Below, in pieces: positions 1 to 10,760 of a DNA stretch of 64,000 bases. The notes under the pieces are model-generated. The model was not told where the DNA came from. It ran no database searches and was given only the letters and a program-made list of their open reading frames with translations. The number at the start of each line of letters is the position of its first letter. The first letter of the stretch is position 1. Both the position numbers and the translations under genes were made by a program. The stretch covers positions 7,693,100 to 7,757,099 of the forward strand of contig JAJHZJ010000399.1 of assembly GCA_023548195.1 (NCBI GenBank), read 5' to 3'. This DNA comes from Bettongia penicillata ogilbyi (Eukaryota; Chordata; Mammalia; Diprotodontia; Potoroidae).

Positions 1-1972
1 TGCCAGGAATGCAGGGTTGGTTCAGTATTATGAAAACTATCAGTATTATTGATCATATCAACAACAAAACTAACAGAAACCATACTATTATCTCAATAGA
101 TGCAGAAAGTCTTTGACAAAACACATCAATTCCTATTAAAAACACTGTAGAGCACCAGAATAAATGTAGCTTTCCATAAAATAATAAGCAGTATCCACCT
201 GAAACCATCAGCAAGCATTACATCTAACAGGGATAAGCTGGGTGAATTTCCAATAAGATCAGGGGTGAAACAAGGACTTCCATTATCACCAGTGTTACTC
301 AATATACTGCTAGAGCTTTTAGCTTTATCAATAAAAGCAGAAAAATAAATTAAATGAATTAGAATAGGTAAAGAAGAAACTAAACTATCACTCTTTGCAG
401 AGAACAAGATGATATACTCAGAGATTTCTAGAGAATTCAGTAAAAAACTGCTTGAAATAATAAGCAACTTTGACAAAGTTGCAAGTAACAACATAAATCC
501 ACATAAATCATCTGCATTTCTACATATTACTAACAAATCCCAACAACAAGAGATAGAAAGAAAAGTTCATTTAAAGTTACAGTAGGCACTATAAAACATA
601 TGGGTGTCAGTCTGCCAAGACAAACCCAGGAACTATATGAACACAATTACAAAATACTTTTCTTACAAAGAAAGTCAAATCTAAGTAAGTGGAAAAATAT
701 CACTTGCTCATGGGTAGACCGAGCTAATAGAAGAAAATGACAATCCTACTTAAATTAGTTTACCTATTCAGTGCCATACCAAACTACCCAATAATTATTT
801 TCAAGAGCTAGAAAAAATAATATCAGAATTCATCTGGAAGAATAAAAGGTCCAGAACATCAAGGGAACTAATGAAAAGAAATGCTAAGGAAGGTGACTTA
901 GTCCTACCATATTTCAAATTGTATTATGAAGCAGCAATAATCAAAACCACTTGGTACTAAGAAACAGAGGGGTAGGCCAGTGGAATTGGTTATGTAATCA
1001 AGACTTAGTAATCAATGAATACAGCAATCGACTGTTTGATAAACCCAAGGATCCCAGATTTTAGGATAAGAACTCACTGTTTGACAAAAATTACTGGCAA
1101 AACTGGATAACAGTGTGGTGGAAACTGGGCATAGATTAATATCTGACACTATACACAAGAATAAACTCCAAATGGAGACATGATTTAGGTATAAAGACAG
1201 ATACTACAAAGAAATTAGGGAAGTGAGAAATAGTGTATTTGTCAAATTTATGGAGAATGGAGAAATTTTTGACCCAACAAGAGATAGAGAACATTATGAA
1301 CTGCAAAATTAATGATTCTGATGATATTAAATTGCAAAGGTTTTGCAGAAACAAACCCAATGCAACCAAACATACGAGGGGAACAGAAAACTGGGAAAGA
1401 ATTTTTGCAATTGTGATCTGTGGTAAAGTCTTCATTTCTAAAACATAGAAAACTGAGTTAAATGTACAAGAATACAAGTCATTTTCAAATTGATTAATCA
1501 CTAAAGATAAGATCAGGGAGTTTTCAGAAGAGGAAATTGAAACTATGTGCAGTCATGAAAAAATGCTCTAAATCATTGTTGATTAGAGAGATGCAAATCA
1601 AAACAACTGGCTAACATGACAAAACAGGAAGATGATAAATTTTGAGGATGTGGGAGAGTTGGAACACTAATTCATTGCTGTTGGAGCTGTGAACTGATCC
1701 AACCATTTGGGAGAGCAATTTGGAACTATGCTCAAAGGGCTACAAATATGTGTATATCCTTTTATCCAACAATATTGTTTTTAGGGTTGTATCCCAAGGA
1801 GATCATAAAAATGGGATAGGGACCCACATGTTCAAAAATATTTATAGCAGCTCTCTTTCTGGTAGCTAAGAACTGGAAATCAAAGTGATGCCCATCAATT
1901 AGGGAATGGCTGAACAAGTTGTGGTATATGAATGCAATGGAATACTATTGTCCTATAAGAAATGATGAACAG
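1..1972 (+). mobile_element. L1 LINE, 3' half of ORF2 (first part), broken
   Basis: This is the ORF2 of a LINE-1: the reverse-transcriptase core is visible from about base 60 and the C-terminal part runs to the insertion at 1973. It matches, piece for piece, the fuller L1 at 33.9-36.0 kb (for example the stretches at 200-300 and 880-950). The frame is shattered by stops and frameshifts. The position of the catalytic 'FADD' box reads Phe-Ala-Glu-Asn (near 396-407), so the enzyme would be dead. The 5' end lies outside the window. The open frames on the opposite strand are shadows. Confidence 0.9.
1957..1972. repeat. Target-site duplication, left copy (16 bp)
   Basis: AAGAAATGATGAACAG occurs here and again at 2819-2834, exactly flanking the block inserted into the L1. 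The L1 reading continues across the junction if the block is removed. Confidence 0.85.
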
Positions 1973-1981
1973 TAAGAGTTC

Positions 1982-2290
1982 GGATTGTGTTCATCCTTCG
2001 TTGCCGAAGGAGATCATGCCATCAGAAAAATGATGACATGACTTGCACTTGACTTTGTTTTGGGTGAGAGAGGACTGTGCACATCACCAGCCTCACTTCT
2101 CCTCCAGAGCCATCTGAATCTAGTGACCAGGTATTTGTCAGGATGTCTGAAGATGACCCAGAATGCACCAGGAGACCTTGGGCCCCTTAGGCCAATGTCT
2201 TTTCAGGCACTCACTTAGGGTGAGGCAACACCCATTCATTGAATAGGACTGTTTAAGAGGTAGCCAGGTCATGGCCCCTTTAATGGGCCA
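1982..2290 (+). mobile_element. Marsupial ~300-bp SINE (WSINE1-like), full-length copy
   Basis: The head (TCCTTCGTTGCCGAAGGAG at about 1995) and the tail (GTTTAAGAGGTAGCCAGG near 2250) match other copies in this window: plus strand at 20.4, 44.9 and 59.0 kb, minus strand at 45.4, 46.0 and 53.2 kb. The family name is from memory; the repeat relationship itself is directly visible. Confidence 0.75.
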
Positions 2291-2688
2291 AGAAAAACAA
2301 AGACTTCATGCTGGGAGGACAACAAAAACAGTTACTATTGATAAAGCTAGGAAGTTCCGGAATAGCCCTTAGGCAGGGGCCCATTGGCATCCCAGTTTCA
2401 GAGCACAATAGGTTTAAGGTTTGGGGAAAGGAGAAGAGAGAGGTAGGGAAGGGAGGGGAGGGGACAAAGGAGAGGGGAAGGGAGAGGAGAGGAGGGGAGG
2501 GGAGGGGAGAGGAGAGGAAGGGAGAGGAGAGGGACTAGTCAATAAAACTCAGTCAACTGGGCATGTTTTGACCATCCAAATTTACCTTTCTTTGGAGAGA
2601 AAGAAAGGGAATGGGAGGCAGGCAGGAGAGGAGGAGCTAAGTTACCCAGCTAGCTGGGTCGCCATTCAGTCAGCTCTGTCTACTCACA
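2291..2688 (+). other. Unclassified segment between two SINE heads
   Basis: This segment lies inside the TSD-bounded insertion. It contains a purine simple repeat and an AATAAA (about 2541), and could be part of a longer composite retroposon or a solo LTR. I see no matching copy elsewhere in the window. Open frames here are low-complexity Gly/Glu/Arg translations of the repeat, not genes. Confidence 0.4.
2420..2536 (+). repeat. (GGGGA/GGAGA)n purine simple repeat
   Basis: An almost uninterrupted G/A run of about 110 bases built from GGGGA and GGAGAG units. Confidence 0.9.
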
Positions 2689-2815
2689 GGATTGTGTTTG
2701 TCCTTTGTTGATGAAGATCATGACATCAGAGAAATGATGACATGACTTGCATTTGACTTTCTTTTGAGTGAGGGGGCGTTATATAGGTCTCCAACCTCAC
2801 TTCTCCTCCAGAGCA
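2689..2815 (+). mobile_element. SINE head, second copy inside the same insertion
   Basis: GGATTGTGTTTGTCC onward repeats the first ~130 bases of the SINE at 1982 with scattered mismatches, then stops at the right TSD. The insertion therefore starts and ends with the same SINE head. Confidence 0.8.
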
Positions 2816-2818
2816 GAG

Positions 2819-3297
2819 AAGAAATGATGAACAGGAAGCATTGAGAGAGGCCTGGAAGGACCTACATGAACTGGTGCTGAGTGAGAGGAGCAGACCCAGG
2901 AGAACTTTGTACATAGCCTCAACCACAGTGCATGAGGAATTTTTTTGGTAGACTTAGCCCTTCACAGCAAGGAAAAGATCTAAAAAATTTCTAGTGGACT
3001 CTTGAGGGAAAATGCCTTCCACATCCAGAGAAAGAACTATGGAATTGGATCACAGAATGAACCAGACCACTTTATCTTGTGTTACATTTTGTTTTGTTTT
3101 GCTTTCATGGTTTCTCCCATTCATTTCAATTTTTATCTGCAACATGACTGAGATGAAAATATGTTTAATAAGAATATATGTGTAGACCTTATATGAGATT
3201 GCACACCATCTTGTAGAGGGAGGGTGGAGGGAGGGAGAAAGGAGTGAGAGGGAGGAGGAAAAAATCTAAGATATGTGGAAGTAATTGTAGAAAATAA
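2819..3297 (+). mobile_element. L1 LINE, end of ORF2 and 3'UTR (second part)
   Basis: The L1 resumes at the right TSD copy. It carries the ORF2 end, the stretch starting CTTCCACATCCAGAGAAAGA (shared with 18.57 and 36.19 kb), a G/A-rich 3'UTR (3213-3265) and an A-rich tail near 3290. It belongs with the L1 part at 1-1972. Confidence 0.85.
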
Positions 3298-3298
3298 A

Positions 3299-3740
3299 AC
3301 AAATCAATTTTTAGAAATTCAAATGTTACAGCTAGAAGCTAATGACTTTATGAAAAATCAAGAAATAATAAAACAAAATCAAAAGGACAAAATGAAATAT
3401 CTCATTGGAAAAACAACTGACATGGAAAAGAGATCCAGGAGAGATAATTTAAAAATTGTTGGACTGCCTGAAAGCCATGATCAAAAAAAGAAAATCATCT
3501 TTCAAGAAATTATCATGGAAAACTGTCTTGATGCTCTGGAATCAGAGGGGAAAATAGAAACAGAAAGAATCCACTGATCACCTTGTGAAAGAGATCCTGA
3601 AAAGGAAAACTTCTAGGAATATTGTATCCAAATTTCAGAGCTCCCAGGTCAAGGAGAAAATATAGCAAGCAGCCAAAAAGAAACAATTTGAGTATTGTGG
3701 AGATACAATTATGATAACACAAGATTTAGCAGCTTCTAAA
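3299..3740 (+). pseudogene. L1 ORF1 fragment, orphan
   Basis: The translation matches the RNA-binding ORF1 protein of the minus-strand element at 8.4-9.5 kb. Shared stretches are the 'LEANDF..NQEI.KQNQK' coiled-coil end, 'IGKTTD.E.RS.RDNLKI.GLPESHDQKK', and later 'QDLAAS'. The frame is open from 3275 to 3577 and then needs frame changes. The fragment has neither an ORF1 start nor an end. It follows directly on an L1 3' tail, so it is either a separate truncated insertion or the remains of a second element. Confidence 0.85.
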
Positions 3741-4560
3741 TGTTGTAAATGTTACTAAATTCTATGCAAGTGATTCTTTATATATCCATGATTTTACTAA
3801 GTGGATATTTTTTCTACTAGTGGAGACAGGCCATCTAGGACTTTTTTAGATCATTCTCTGTAATTTCTGTGACCAAAATAAGGCAATGAGGTTTTACTCA
3901 AGAATTCCTCTGTGACAACAACTACGTTAAGCACTGGGAATCCACATACAATGGCAAGACAGTCTGTGCCTTCAAAGAGCTAAAATTATTATAATATGCA
4001 GCAATTTGACAGAGAAATAAATAAATACAAAAAATACAAAGTAATTTGTGAAATATGACACTAAATTTAGGAAAATCAGGAAAATCTCTTGAAAGAGGTG
4101 ACAGTTGAGTTGAACCATGAAGGGAACTGGGGATCTAAAATGTGGAGGTGAGGAAGAAAAACATTTCAGGAATTAGATAATACTTTACAAAAATATAGAA
4201 ATGGAATGCTGTGTATACAGAAGAGCAAGGAGAGGAGTTTGTATATACTTTAAAGTGTGCAAGGTAGCAATGTGTAATCAATCTAAAAGGATAGACCAAA
4301 GACAGATTATGATGAGTTCTGAATGACAAATGAAAATTAATACCTTACCCTAGGGGACATAGGGAGTCACTGAAACTTCTTAAGCAGGTGAGTGATGTAA
4401 TTCTATCTATGCTTTAGAAATATTATTTTGACAGCTATTAGAAGAAGAAATTGGAAACGAAAGAGGCTAAGTATAGGGTGACCAATTCTAAACATATTGC
4501 AGTAGTTCAAGTGAGGGATGCTGAGGGTGAATAAAAGGAAGTTACATACAAGAAATATTG
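3741..4560 (+). repeat. Ancient interspersed repeat (L2-like, non-coding), fragments
   Basis: From about 3880 the text resembles the repeat family seen more clearly at 42.4-43.5 kb: 'TTAAGCACTGGGAATCC...TTCAAAGAGC', then 'GTCACTGAAACTTCTTAAGCAGGTGAGTGATG' near 4365-4400, then 'TTGCAGTAGTTCAAGTGAGGG'. It is highly diverged. 3741-3880 is unassigned. Confidence 0.55.
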
Positions 4561-4857
4561 TAACAAAGGAAGAGTAAACAAGGTCGGGTGACTAAGAAGA
4601 CTACTTTCTGGTGAGGAACAGTTTAATTTAGCTAGACTAATCCTCAAATAATGAAGGGGAAAAATATAGTCCTTCATTAAACTAATACTTGAAGTTTTCC
4701 TGCTTAGTAGGCCTTCAAAAACCATGACTCAATCTTTTTTTTTGTAACACAGACTTCTTTGGCAGCAAGGATGGATCTCTTCTTAAAGTTTTTTTTTTTA
4801 AAGCCATAAAACAAAATATATAGATTTACAAAAGAAACTAGATGTTAGTGAAATTAA
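4561..4857. other. Unassigned AT-rich sequence
   Basis: I see no repeat or coding signal apart from short T runs at 4735 and 4791. Confidence 0.5.
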
Positions 4858-5330
4858 TAATTAGTATTAGTAATTTAAATGGAAATATCTTTCTCATTCA
4901 TTAATAGGCCCATGTGATCTACTTAAATCACTTGGAAGCTTAAGTCATATGTGGTGGGAGGATGGATGGGTGGGTGGAACAGAAAAGATGGAACAGAAAC
5001 AGAAGGAAGTGAGTGAGTGTGGTCAGGGCAGAGAAGAGAGGACATAGGCAGGAAGGCAAGCACAGCAAGGCTTGGGCTTGTCAGTGTTTGTGAGAATGAC
5101 CTGATGGGAGTTGGGAGGGGAGTGGAGGTGGGGTGGGGCTTGAGAATGACTTCTTGGATACTATGACAGATTTAAATTTCTGGCTCTGGGATTTGGCTTT
5201 CTAGTGTCTAAATAAATGTTTTTCTTCTGCCTTCTATATGGAGAGTCTTTCATACTTTGTGATTGAGAACTATGCCAGCATATTCATAATCATCACCAGT
5301 GCTGTGAATATTGTCTTGGCAATATACCAT
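4858..5330 (+). mobile_element. Solo LTR of the dUTPase-bearing ERV family
   Basis: It aligns along its length with the LTR at 63,437-63,915, and in reverse complement with both LTRs of the provirus at 25.4-29.0 kb. Shared blocks include the start (TAATTTAAATGGAAA), 'CATTAATAGGCCCATGTGA' and 'CTTCTATATGGAGAGTCTTT'. An AATAAA at 5212 sits where a polyadenylation signal belongs in this orientation. No internal retroviral sequence lies next to it. Confidence 0.8.
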
Positions 5331-5413
5331 CCAAGTTGACAGACCTTAAGAAATTTATTGCAGGACTTCTATATCTGTGGATTTCAAATTAAGAATTTGT
5401 CCTAGAATTTGCA
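5255..5413 (+). repeat. 159-bp duplicated block, copy A
   Basis: The last ~76 bases of the LTR plus ~83 bases beyond it recur without gaps at 7043-7201, with 5 mismatches by eye (about 97%). Confidence 0.9.
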
Positions 5414-6179
5414 CAGCCTTTGAGAACCCATATCTCTGCCATAATGAGGAATCAGAGTAGGGCATTATTGTAGAATAATAAATGCAACATATATAAAAGT
5501 AAACAATACTATATTCAATTTCTCTGACTCCTTTCCTATAACATAATATAGCTGTTTCTTCTATATGATGCCATAACAGTGAGACAACTCAGTTAAAAAA
5601 AAACATCTCAGACAAGCCAGATGTTCTATTTCTCATGTAAATAAAGCACCATATGACAATTTTTCTTATAAAAAGTGATTACCTATTTTTACATTGTGTA
5701 GACATAGCAAATATTTTTTCCTTATGGAATTTGAGTGAGCAAAAGGGTCACCTGAGGCAGTAGTGTAGCCAATGTCTATATATCTGGTAAAAGTCAGAAG
5801 TGTACATTTTAGGTTGGTGATACTGAAAAAAAAAGTTCTATACCCAGAATCAAAGTTCCTAATTGTACCTTTCAAAAGGAGATTAGCTTCAAGAAGTATA
5901 TTCTTTATCCAAATCCCAGAATGAAGAAGGGGGATTTTCAGGACATATTCAAAATGGAAAAAAAAACTAGAGATTACATTATATTGCTCATTTTTTGACT
6001 GGATATACTAATCTTCAGTGGTCAAGCTTTAGCAAAATGGGTTTCTTCAGCCACCAGTCTTAAATTCCATCAAAATGATGACCCTTCATCCAGACTCATA
6101 TATTCAAATGCTTGGGGATATCTACAACTCATTTTTCACCCTATTTGTTATTTCCAATCAGGTGTCAAGCTATGTAGAT
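5414..6179. other. Unassigned intergenic sequence
   Basis: I see no gene or recognisable repeat. A short minus-strand frame at 5666-5875 lacks any family resemblance. Confidence 0.5.
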
Positions 6180-6920
6180 TCTGCCTCTAGAAAAATTCTC
6201 ATATTTCTCCTCTCCCACAACAACCACAGCTAGACTAGCTCCTCATTATCTCTCATTTGGACTATCACAATAGCCTCTTAACAGGAATCTCAGCTCTCTA
6301 ATTTATCCTTTTTCCTACTGCAAGAAGACAAATCTTGCTTCAGTACAGCTCTTATCATTTCAACCCTCTGTTCTATGGCTTCCTAATGCCCACTATATAA
6401 AATTCAAATAGAATTTTCTGTTATTCAAATTTCTCTACAAATCTGACATCATGCTACCATTTCAGTCATAGTTCATACTATTCCTGTCCATGTTCTCCAT
6501 ATTCACCAAACTGGAGTACTCGCTATACCTACTTTATCACCCCTATGCTTTTGCTTGCACTGTTCCCTGTACCTGGAATTACTTTCCCAAGCACACACAC
6601 ACACACACGCACACACACCCTACAGTTCTGCTATCTTATTCTTGAATTCTGACTTAATCTTTAAAGCCCAATTCAAATACCATTTCTAGCACTGAAGTCT
6701 TCCTCGATCTCTCAATTCCCAATTGACATTTATCAACTCTGGCTTCACACAGCATGTTTATAACTCCTTTCCGCATTTAACAGATAATCATTTAATATTG
6801 TGATTATTTGTGCATGCATCCTACCCCATACTGAACTATAAATTCCATGAAATCAGGGATCATACCTCCTCCTCTCGCATAGTACTCTTCCCACAACAAG
6901 CAACTTATAAATTGTTGTTA
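6180..6920 (+). mobile_element. L2 LINE 3' region
   Basis: The order of phrases is that of L2: a tract on treating cases of 'ACTATCACAATAGCCTC', 'CTATGGCTTCCTAATGCCCA', 'CTTTTGCTTGCACTGTTCCC', 'CTGGAATTACTTTCCC', 'AAAGCCCAATTCAAATACC', and the 3' end 'AAATTCCATGAAATCAGGG'. It is strongly diverged and non-coding now. A CA microsatellite interrupts it. Confidence 0.75.
6592..6618 (+). repeat. (CA)n microsatellite
   Basis: About 13 CA units with one CG interruption. Confidence 0.95.
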
Positions 6921-7042
6921 AAATTTAAGTAGAATTACAAATGAGTATAATAAGAGGACCTAGAAATGTTTGAACTCACCAATCACACCATGGAGTTAAA
7001 CCAGTACAAAAATTTTCTACTGCTAGCAACCTTCCTAATATT

Positions 7043-7235
7043 CTTTGTGATTGAGAACTATGCCAACATATTCATAATCACCACCAGTGCTGTGAATATT
7101 GTCTTGGCAATACACCATCCAAGTTGACAGACCTTAAGAAATTTATTGCAGGACCTCTAAATCTGTGGATTTCAAATTAAGAATTTGTCCTAGAATTTGC
7201 ACTATTTGCATTCGAATTTGTCCTAGAATTTGCAA
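7043..7235 (+). repeat. 159-bp duplicated block, copy B, with 33-bp tandem extension
   Basis: 7043-7201 copies 5255-5413. At its right edge GAATTTGTCCTAGAATTTGC is repeated once more with a 33-base period (7181 and 7214). Confidence 0.9.
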
Positions 7236-7405
7236 TATTTGCTAATGTTCTGTCCTTTTCATAGATTTGGGGACAGGGCTTTTTCCTAATAGATTCTCTT
7301 TCATTTGTAGCTTGGAATACATGAGGATTTCCTAGTATTGTTCACATTCTCCATGTGATTAGGTTGTCATTTTTTATATATAATACAGTCTCCTTTGCTA
7401 CCTCC

Positions 7406-7420
7406 CTTAATGTTATTTTT
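7406..7420. repeat. TSD of the HAL1-type element, 3' side copy
   Basis: CTTAATGTTATTTTT matches CTTAATGCTATTTTT at 10,212-10,226 at 14 of 15 bases. The two copies flank the element exactly. Confidence 0.85.
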
Positions 7421-8234
7421 TATTAATTTATTTATTTAACTTTTTTTACACTCATTTTCGCAAAATTTTGGGTTCCAAATTTTCTCCCATTTGTCCCCTC
7501 ACCCCACCCCAATACACCGAGCATTCTAATTTTCCCTATCACCAATCTGCCCTCTCTTCTATCATCCCTCCCTTCCCTTGTCCCCTTCTTCTCTTTTGTC
7601 CTGTAGGGGCAGATAACTTCTATTCTCCATTACTTGTATTTCTTATTTCCTAGTAGCAACAACAATACTCAACAGTTGATCCTAAAACTTTAACTTCCCA
7701 CTTCTCCCTATCCCTCCCTCCCCACTCATTCCCTTTGGGAAGGCAGGAATTCAACTTAGGCCATATCTGTGTAGTTTTGTAAATGACTTCCATAATAGTC
7801 AGGTTCTGTAAGACTAACTATATTTCCCTCTATCCTATCCTGCCCCCCATTGCTTTTATTCTCTCTTTTAATCCTGTCCCTCCCCACGAGTGTTGATTTC
7901 AAATTCCTCCCTCCTCCCATTGCCCTCCCTTCCATCATCCCCCCCCATCCTGCTTATCCCCTTCTTCCCCACTTTCCTGTATTGTAAGATAGGTTTTCAT
8001 CCCAAAATCAGTGTGCATTTTATTCCTTCCTTTAGTCGAATGTGATGAGAGCAAACTTTATGTTTTTCTCTCAGCTCCCCTCTTTTTCCCTCCACTAAAA
8101 AAAGTCTCTGGCCTGCCTCTTCAATGAGAGATAATTTGCCCCATTTCATTTCTCCCTCTCTTCTTCCAATATATTTCTCTCTGACTGCTTCATTTTTTTA
8201 AGATATGATCCCATCCTATTCAATTCACTCTGTG

Positions 8235-8302
8235 CTGTCTGTCTCTGTGTGTGCATGTGTGTGCATGTGTGTGTGTGGGTGTGTGTGGGGTGGGGGGGGG
8301 GT
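8235..8302 (+). repeat. (TG)n / poly-G simple repeat inside the HAL1 3'UTR
   Basis: TGTG and TGCATG units are followed by GGGGTGGGGGGGGG. Confidence 0.9.
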
Positions 8303-8439
8303 GTAATCCTACCAACTACCCAGATACTGAAAAGTTTCAAGAGTTACAAATATTGCCTTTCCATATAGGAATGTAAACAGTTCAACTTTAGTAAGTCCCT
8401 TATGACTTCTCTTTGCTCTTTATCTTTTCATGCTTCTTT

Positions 8440-9537
8440 TCATTCTTGTGTTTGAAAGTGAAATTTCCTTTTCAGCTCTGGTCTTTTCATCAAGAATGCT
8501 TGAAAGTCCTCTATTTCATTGAAACACCATTTTTTCCCCTAAAGTGTTATACTCAGTTTTGCTGGGTAGGTGATTCTTGGTTTTAATCCTAGTTCCTTTG
8601 ACTTCTGGAATATCATATTCCACTTCCTTCTATCCCTTATTGTAGAAGCTGCTAGATCTTGAGTTATCCTGATTGCATTTCCACAATATTTGAATTGTTT
8701 CTTTCTAGCTGCTTGCAATATTTTCTGCTTGACCAGGGAACTCTGGAATTTGGCCACAATGATCCTAGGAGTTTCTCTTTTTGGATCCCTTTCAGGTGGT
8801 GATCAATGGATTCCTTGAATGCTTATTTTGCCCTCTGGTTCTGGAATGTCAGGGCAGTTTTCCTTGATAATTTCATGAAAGATGATGTCTAGGCTCTTTT
8901 TTTGATCATGGCTTTCAGGTAGTCCCATAATTTTTAAATTGTCTCTCTTGGATCTATTTTCCAGGTCAGTTGTTTTTCCAATGAAATATTTCACATTCTC
9001 TTCTATTTTTTCATTCTTTTGGTTTTGTTTTGTGATTTCTTGGTTTCTCAGAAAGTCATTAGCCTCCATCTGTTCCATTCTAATTTGGAAAGAACTATTT
9101 TCTTCAGTGAGCTTTTGAACCTCCTTTTCAATTTGGCTTATTCTGCTTTTGAAAGCATTCTTCTCCTCATTGGCTTTTTGAACCTCTTTTGCCAATTGAG
9201 TTAGCCTATTTTTCAAGGTGTTACTTTCTTCAGCATTTTTTGGGTCTCCTTTAGCAAGGTGTTGACCCGTTTTTCATTCTTTTCTTGCATCTCTCTCATT
9301 TCTCTTCCCAGTTTTTCCTCCACCTGTCTAACGATGATCAAAATCTGTTTTGAGCTCTTCCATGGCCTGAGCTCATGGAATATTTATTTTTGATGCTTGG
9401 GATACAGAGGCCTTGACTTCTATGTCTTTCCCTGATGGTAAGTATTGTTCTTCCTCATCTGAAAGGAAAGTAGGAAATGTCTGTTCACCAAGAAAGTAAC
9501 CTTCTATGGTCTTATATCTTTTCCCTTTTCTGGGCAT
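8440..9537 (-). pseudogene. ORF1 of the HAL1 element (L1 ORF1p-like RNA-binding protein), broken
   Basis: ORF1 protein is the nucleic-acid chaperone that coats L1 RNA. The frame starts at the ATG at 9537 (Met-Pro-Arg-Lys-Gly-Lys-Arg) and would end at the TGA at 8440, 366 codons, a usual ORF1 length. Recognisable parts are a heptad-rich coiled coil (about 9220-9060), the conserved RNA-recognition region with 'RSKRDNLKIMGLPESHDQKK' (about 8975-8900), and the C-terminal domain with 'FKYCGNAIRITQDLAAST' and 'RKWNMIFQKSKELGLKPRI'. Breaks include a stop near 9376, a frame change between 8803 and 8757, and a stop at 8537. Open blocks are 9216-8803 and 8757-8539. The ORF1 of the L1 at 30.7 kb is a relative. 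Confidence 0.88.
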
Positions 9538-10211
9538 TTTCCCGGCCAGTTACTTGACTTCTGAGATTCCTTTCCATATCCACCTCACCTCCAAATCTGC
9601 CCAGCTAGTGCTTGGGGTCTGAGATTCAAATGCTGCTCCCCAGCCTCAGGGTTTTCAATGGGGGTAGGGCTGCTATTCAGTGTGAGATTAAGTTCAGGTG
9701 CTTGGGTGGGGGCAGGGCCACCTCACAGGGCTCAGTTCCCTCAGGGGATTTATGCAGATACCTTCAACAATGGATGGAGCCCCTGCTTGCCTTGGGAGCC
9801 TCTGTCTGCTTCTTCCTCCACTGCTGCCTCCCGCGGGGGCCTGAGTTATAGGGACACCCCACTCCCCTCTTGGTGAGCCAAACAGGCTCTCTCACTAACC
9901 TCTGGCATCTGCAGGTGGATGGACCTGCATGGCTGCTGGAGATTTGGTCCCTGAAACCTGCTCAGATCTGGTCCTCTCAGTGCTCTGCAGCCAAGGCAGG
10001 GCTGGACTCTGCTCTGGGTCCGGTGCATGATGGACCCTTGGTGTCAGCTTTTCAGGGCTCTCTGGAACAGAAATCACCTCTACTCCATTGTTGTGCAGCT
10101 TCTGCTGCTCCAGAATTCGTTGGGAGCTCCTCTTTACAGGTATTTTATGGGCTATGGGTTAGGACCTAGTATATGTGTATGTTTCTACTCCTCCATCTTG
10201 GCTCCTCCCCT
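9538..10211 (-). promoter_or_regulatory. 5'UTR / internal promoter region of the HAL1 element
   Basis: This is a GC-rich block, unlike its AT-rich surroundings. It opens at the 5' end with CCAAGATGG, a YY1-like core also present at the L1 5' ends at 29.8 and 21.3 kb. L1-type elements use such a site to place the transcription start. Several overlapping short frames on both strands here are by-products of high GC. Confidence 0.7.
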
Positions 10212-10226
10212 CTTAATGCTATTTTT
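10212..10226. repeat. TSD of the HAL1-type element, 5' side copy
   Basis: CTTAATGCTATTTTT is the partner of 7406-7420. Confidence 0.85.
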
Positions 10227-10289
10227 CAAATATTTTTCCTCCTTAAATGACAGTGTACACTATGGTGTATTACATGAAAAGCAAGGTTC

Positions 10290-10760
10290 AGTAAAGGCTT
10301 GTGGTCCTGGAATCACAGACATGCCAAGTTTCAGAACTGGAAGGATAAAGGTGGCCTCTATTCTAAACTATACCTGAGTTTCCACTGTAACATTTCCAAC
10401 AGGATTCATTCAGCCTTTGCTTGAAAAACTGCCATGAGGCAGAATGTGCTCCTTTCCAAAACAACTTAACCATTTCAGATGCCTTTAACTGTTTGGAAGT
10501 TGTGTTGTTTTACCTTTTAATCAGGCTGTAAGTTGTCTTCTTTGTGACTTGTACCTACCATCTCTATTTTTGCCCTCTGAGACCAAGCAGAATAAATCTA
10601 ATCCATCTTCAAATAAATGAAGACAGCTTCCACATATCTCCTGGGTTTTCTCTTTTCTAGGCCAGACATTCCAAGTTCTTTAAACCTATCCCCAGAAGGC
10701 ATGATTAGAGTCCTTTTATACCAACCTGGTTGCTCTCCTCCAGATAACTGAGTTTTCCTA
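10290..10760 (+). mobile_element. CR1/L3-like LINE 3' fragment
   Basis: The phrases 'CTTTGCTTGAAAAACTGCC', 'TAACTGTTTGGAAGTTGTG', 'TTGCCCTCTGAGACCAAGCA', 'TGAAGACAGCTTCCACAT' and 'GGTTGCTCTCCTCCAG' are the familiar series of the mammalian CR1-like (L3-type) 3' region. No coding potential remains. Confidence 0.65.

Larger units (their letters stand above)
7421..10211 (-). mobile_element. HAL1-type 'half-L1' retrotransposon, complete length, decayed
   Basis: This 2.79-kb element reads from 10,211 down to 7421. It has a GC-rich 5'UTR beginning with a GGAGCCAAGATGGAGGAG motif, one ORF1 (9537-8440), about 1 kb of G/A-rich 3'UTR and an A-rich tail (TTATTTATTT on the plus strand at 7428). No ORF2 is present between ORF1 and the tail, and TSDs bound both ends, so the lack of ORF2 is original and not a later deletion. 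That is the definition of HAL1, which is known in marsupials and depends on L1 enzymes in trans. The element is inactive through stops and frameshifts. Confidence 0.85.

Noticed and set aside
9612..10377. Several overlapping 60-116 aa frames on both strands
   Set aside because: They lie in the GC-rich 5'UTR of the HAL1 element and its flank. Overlap in several frames is what GC-rich non-coding DNA gives.
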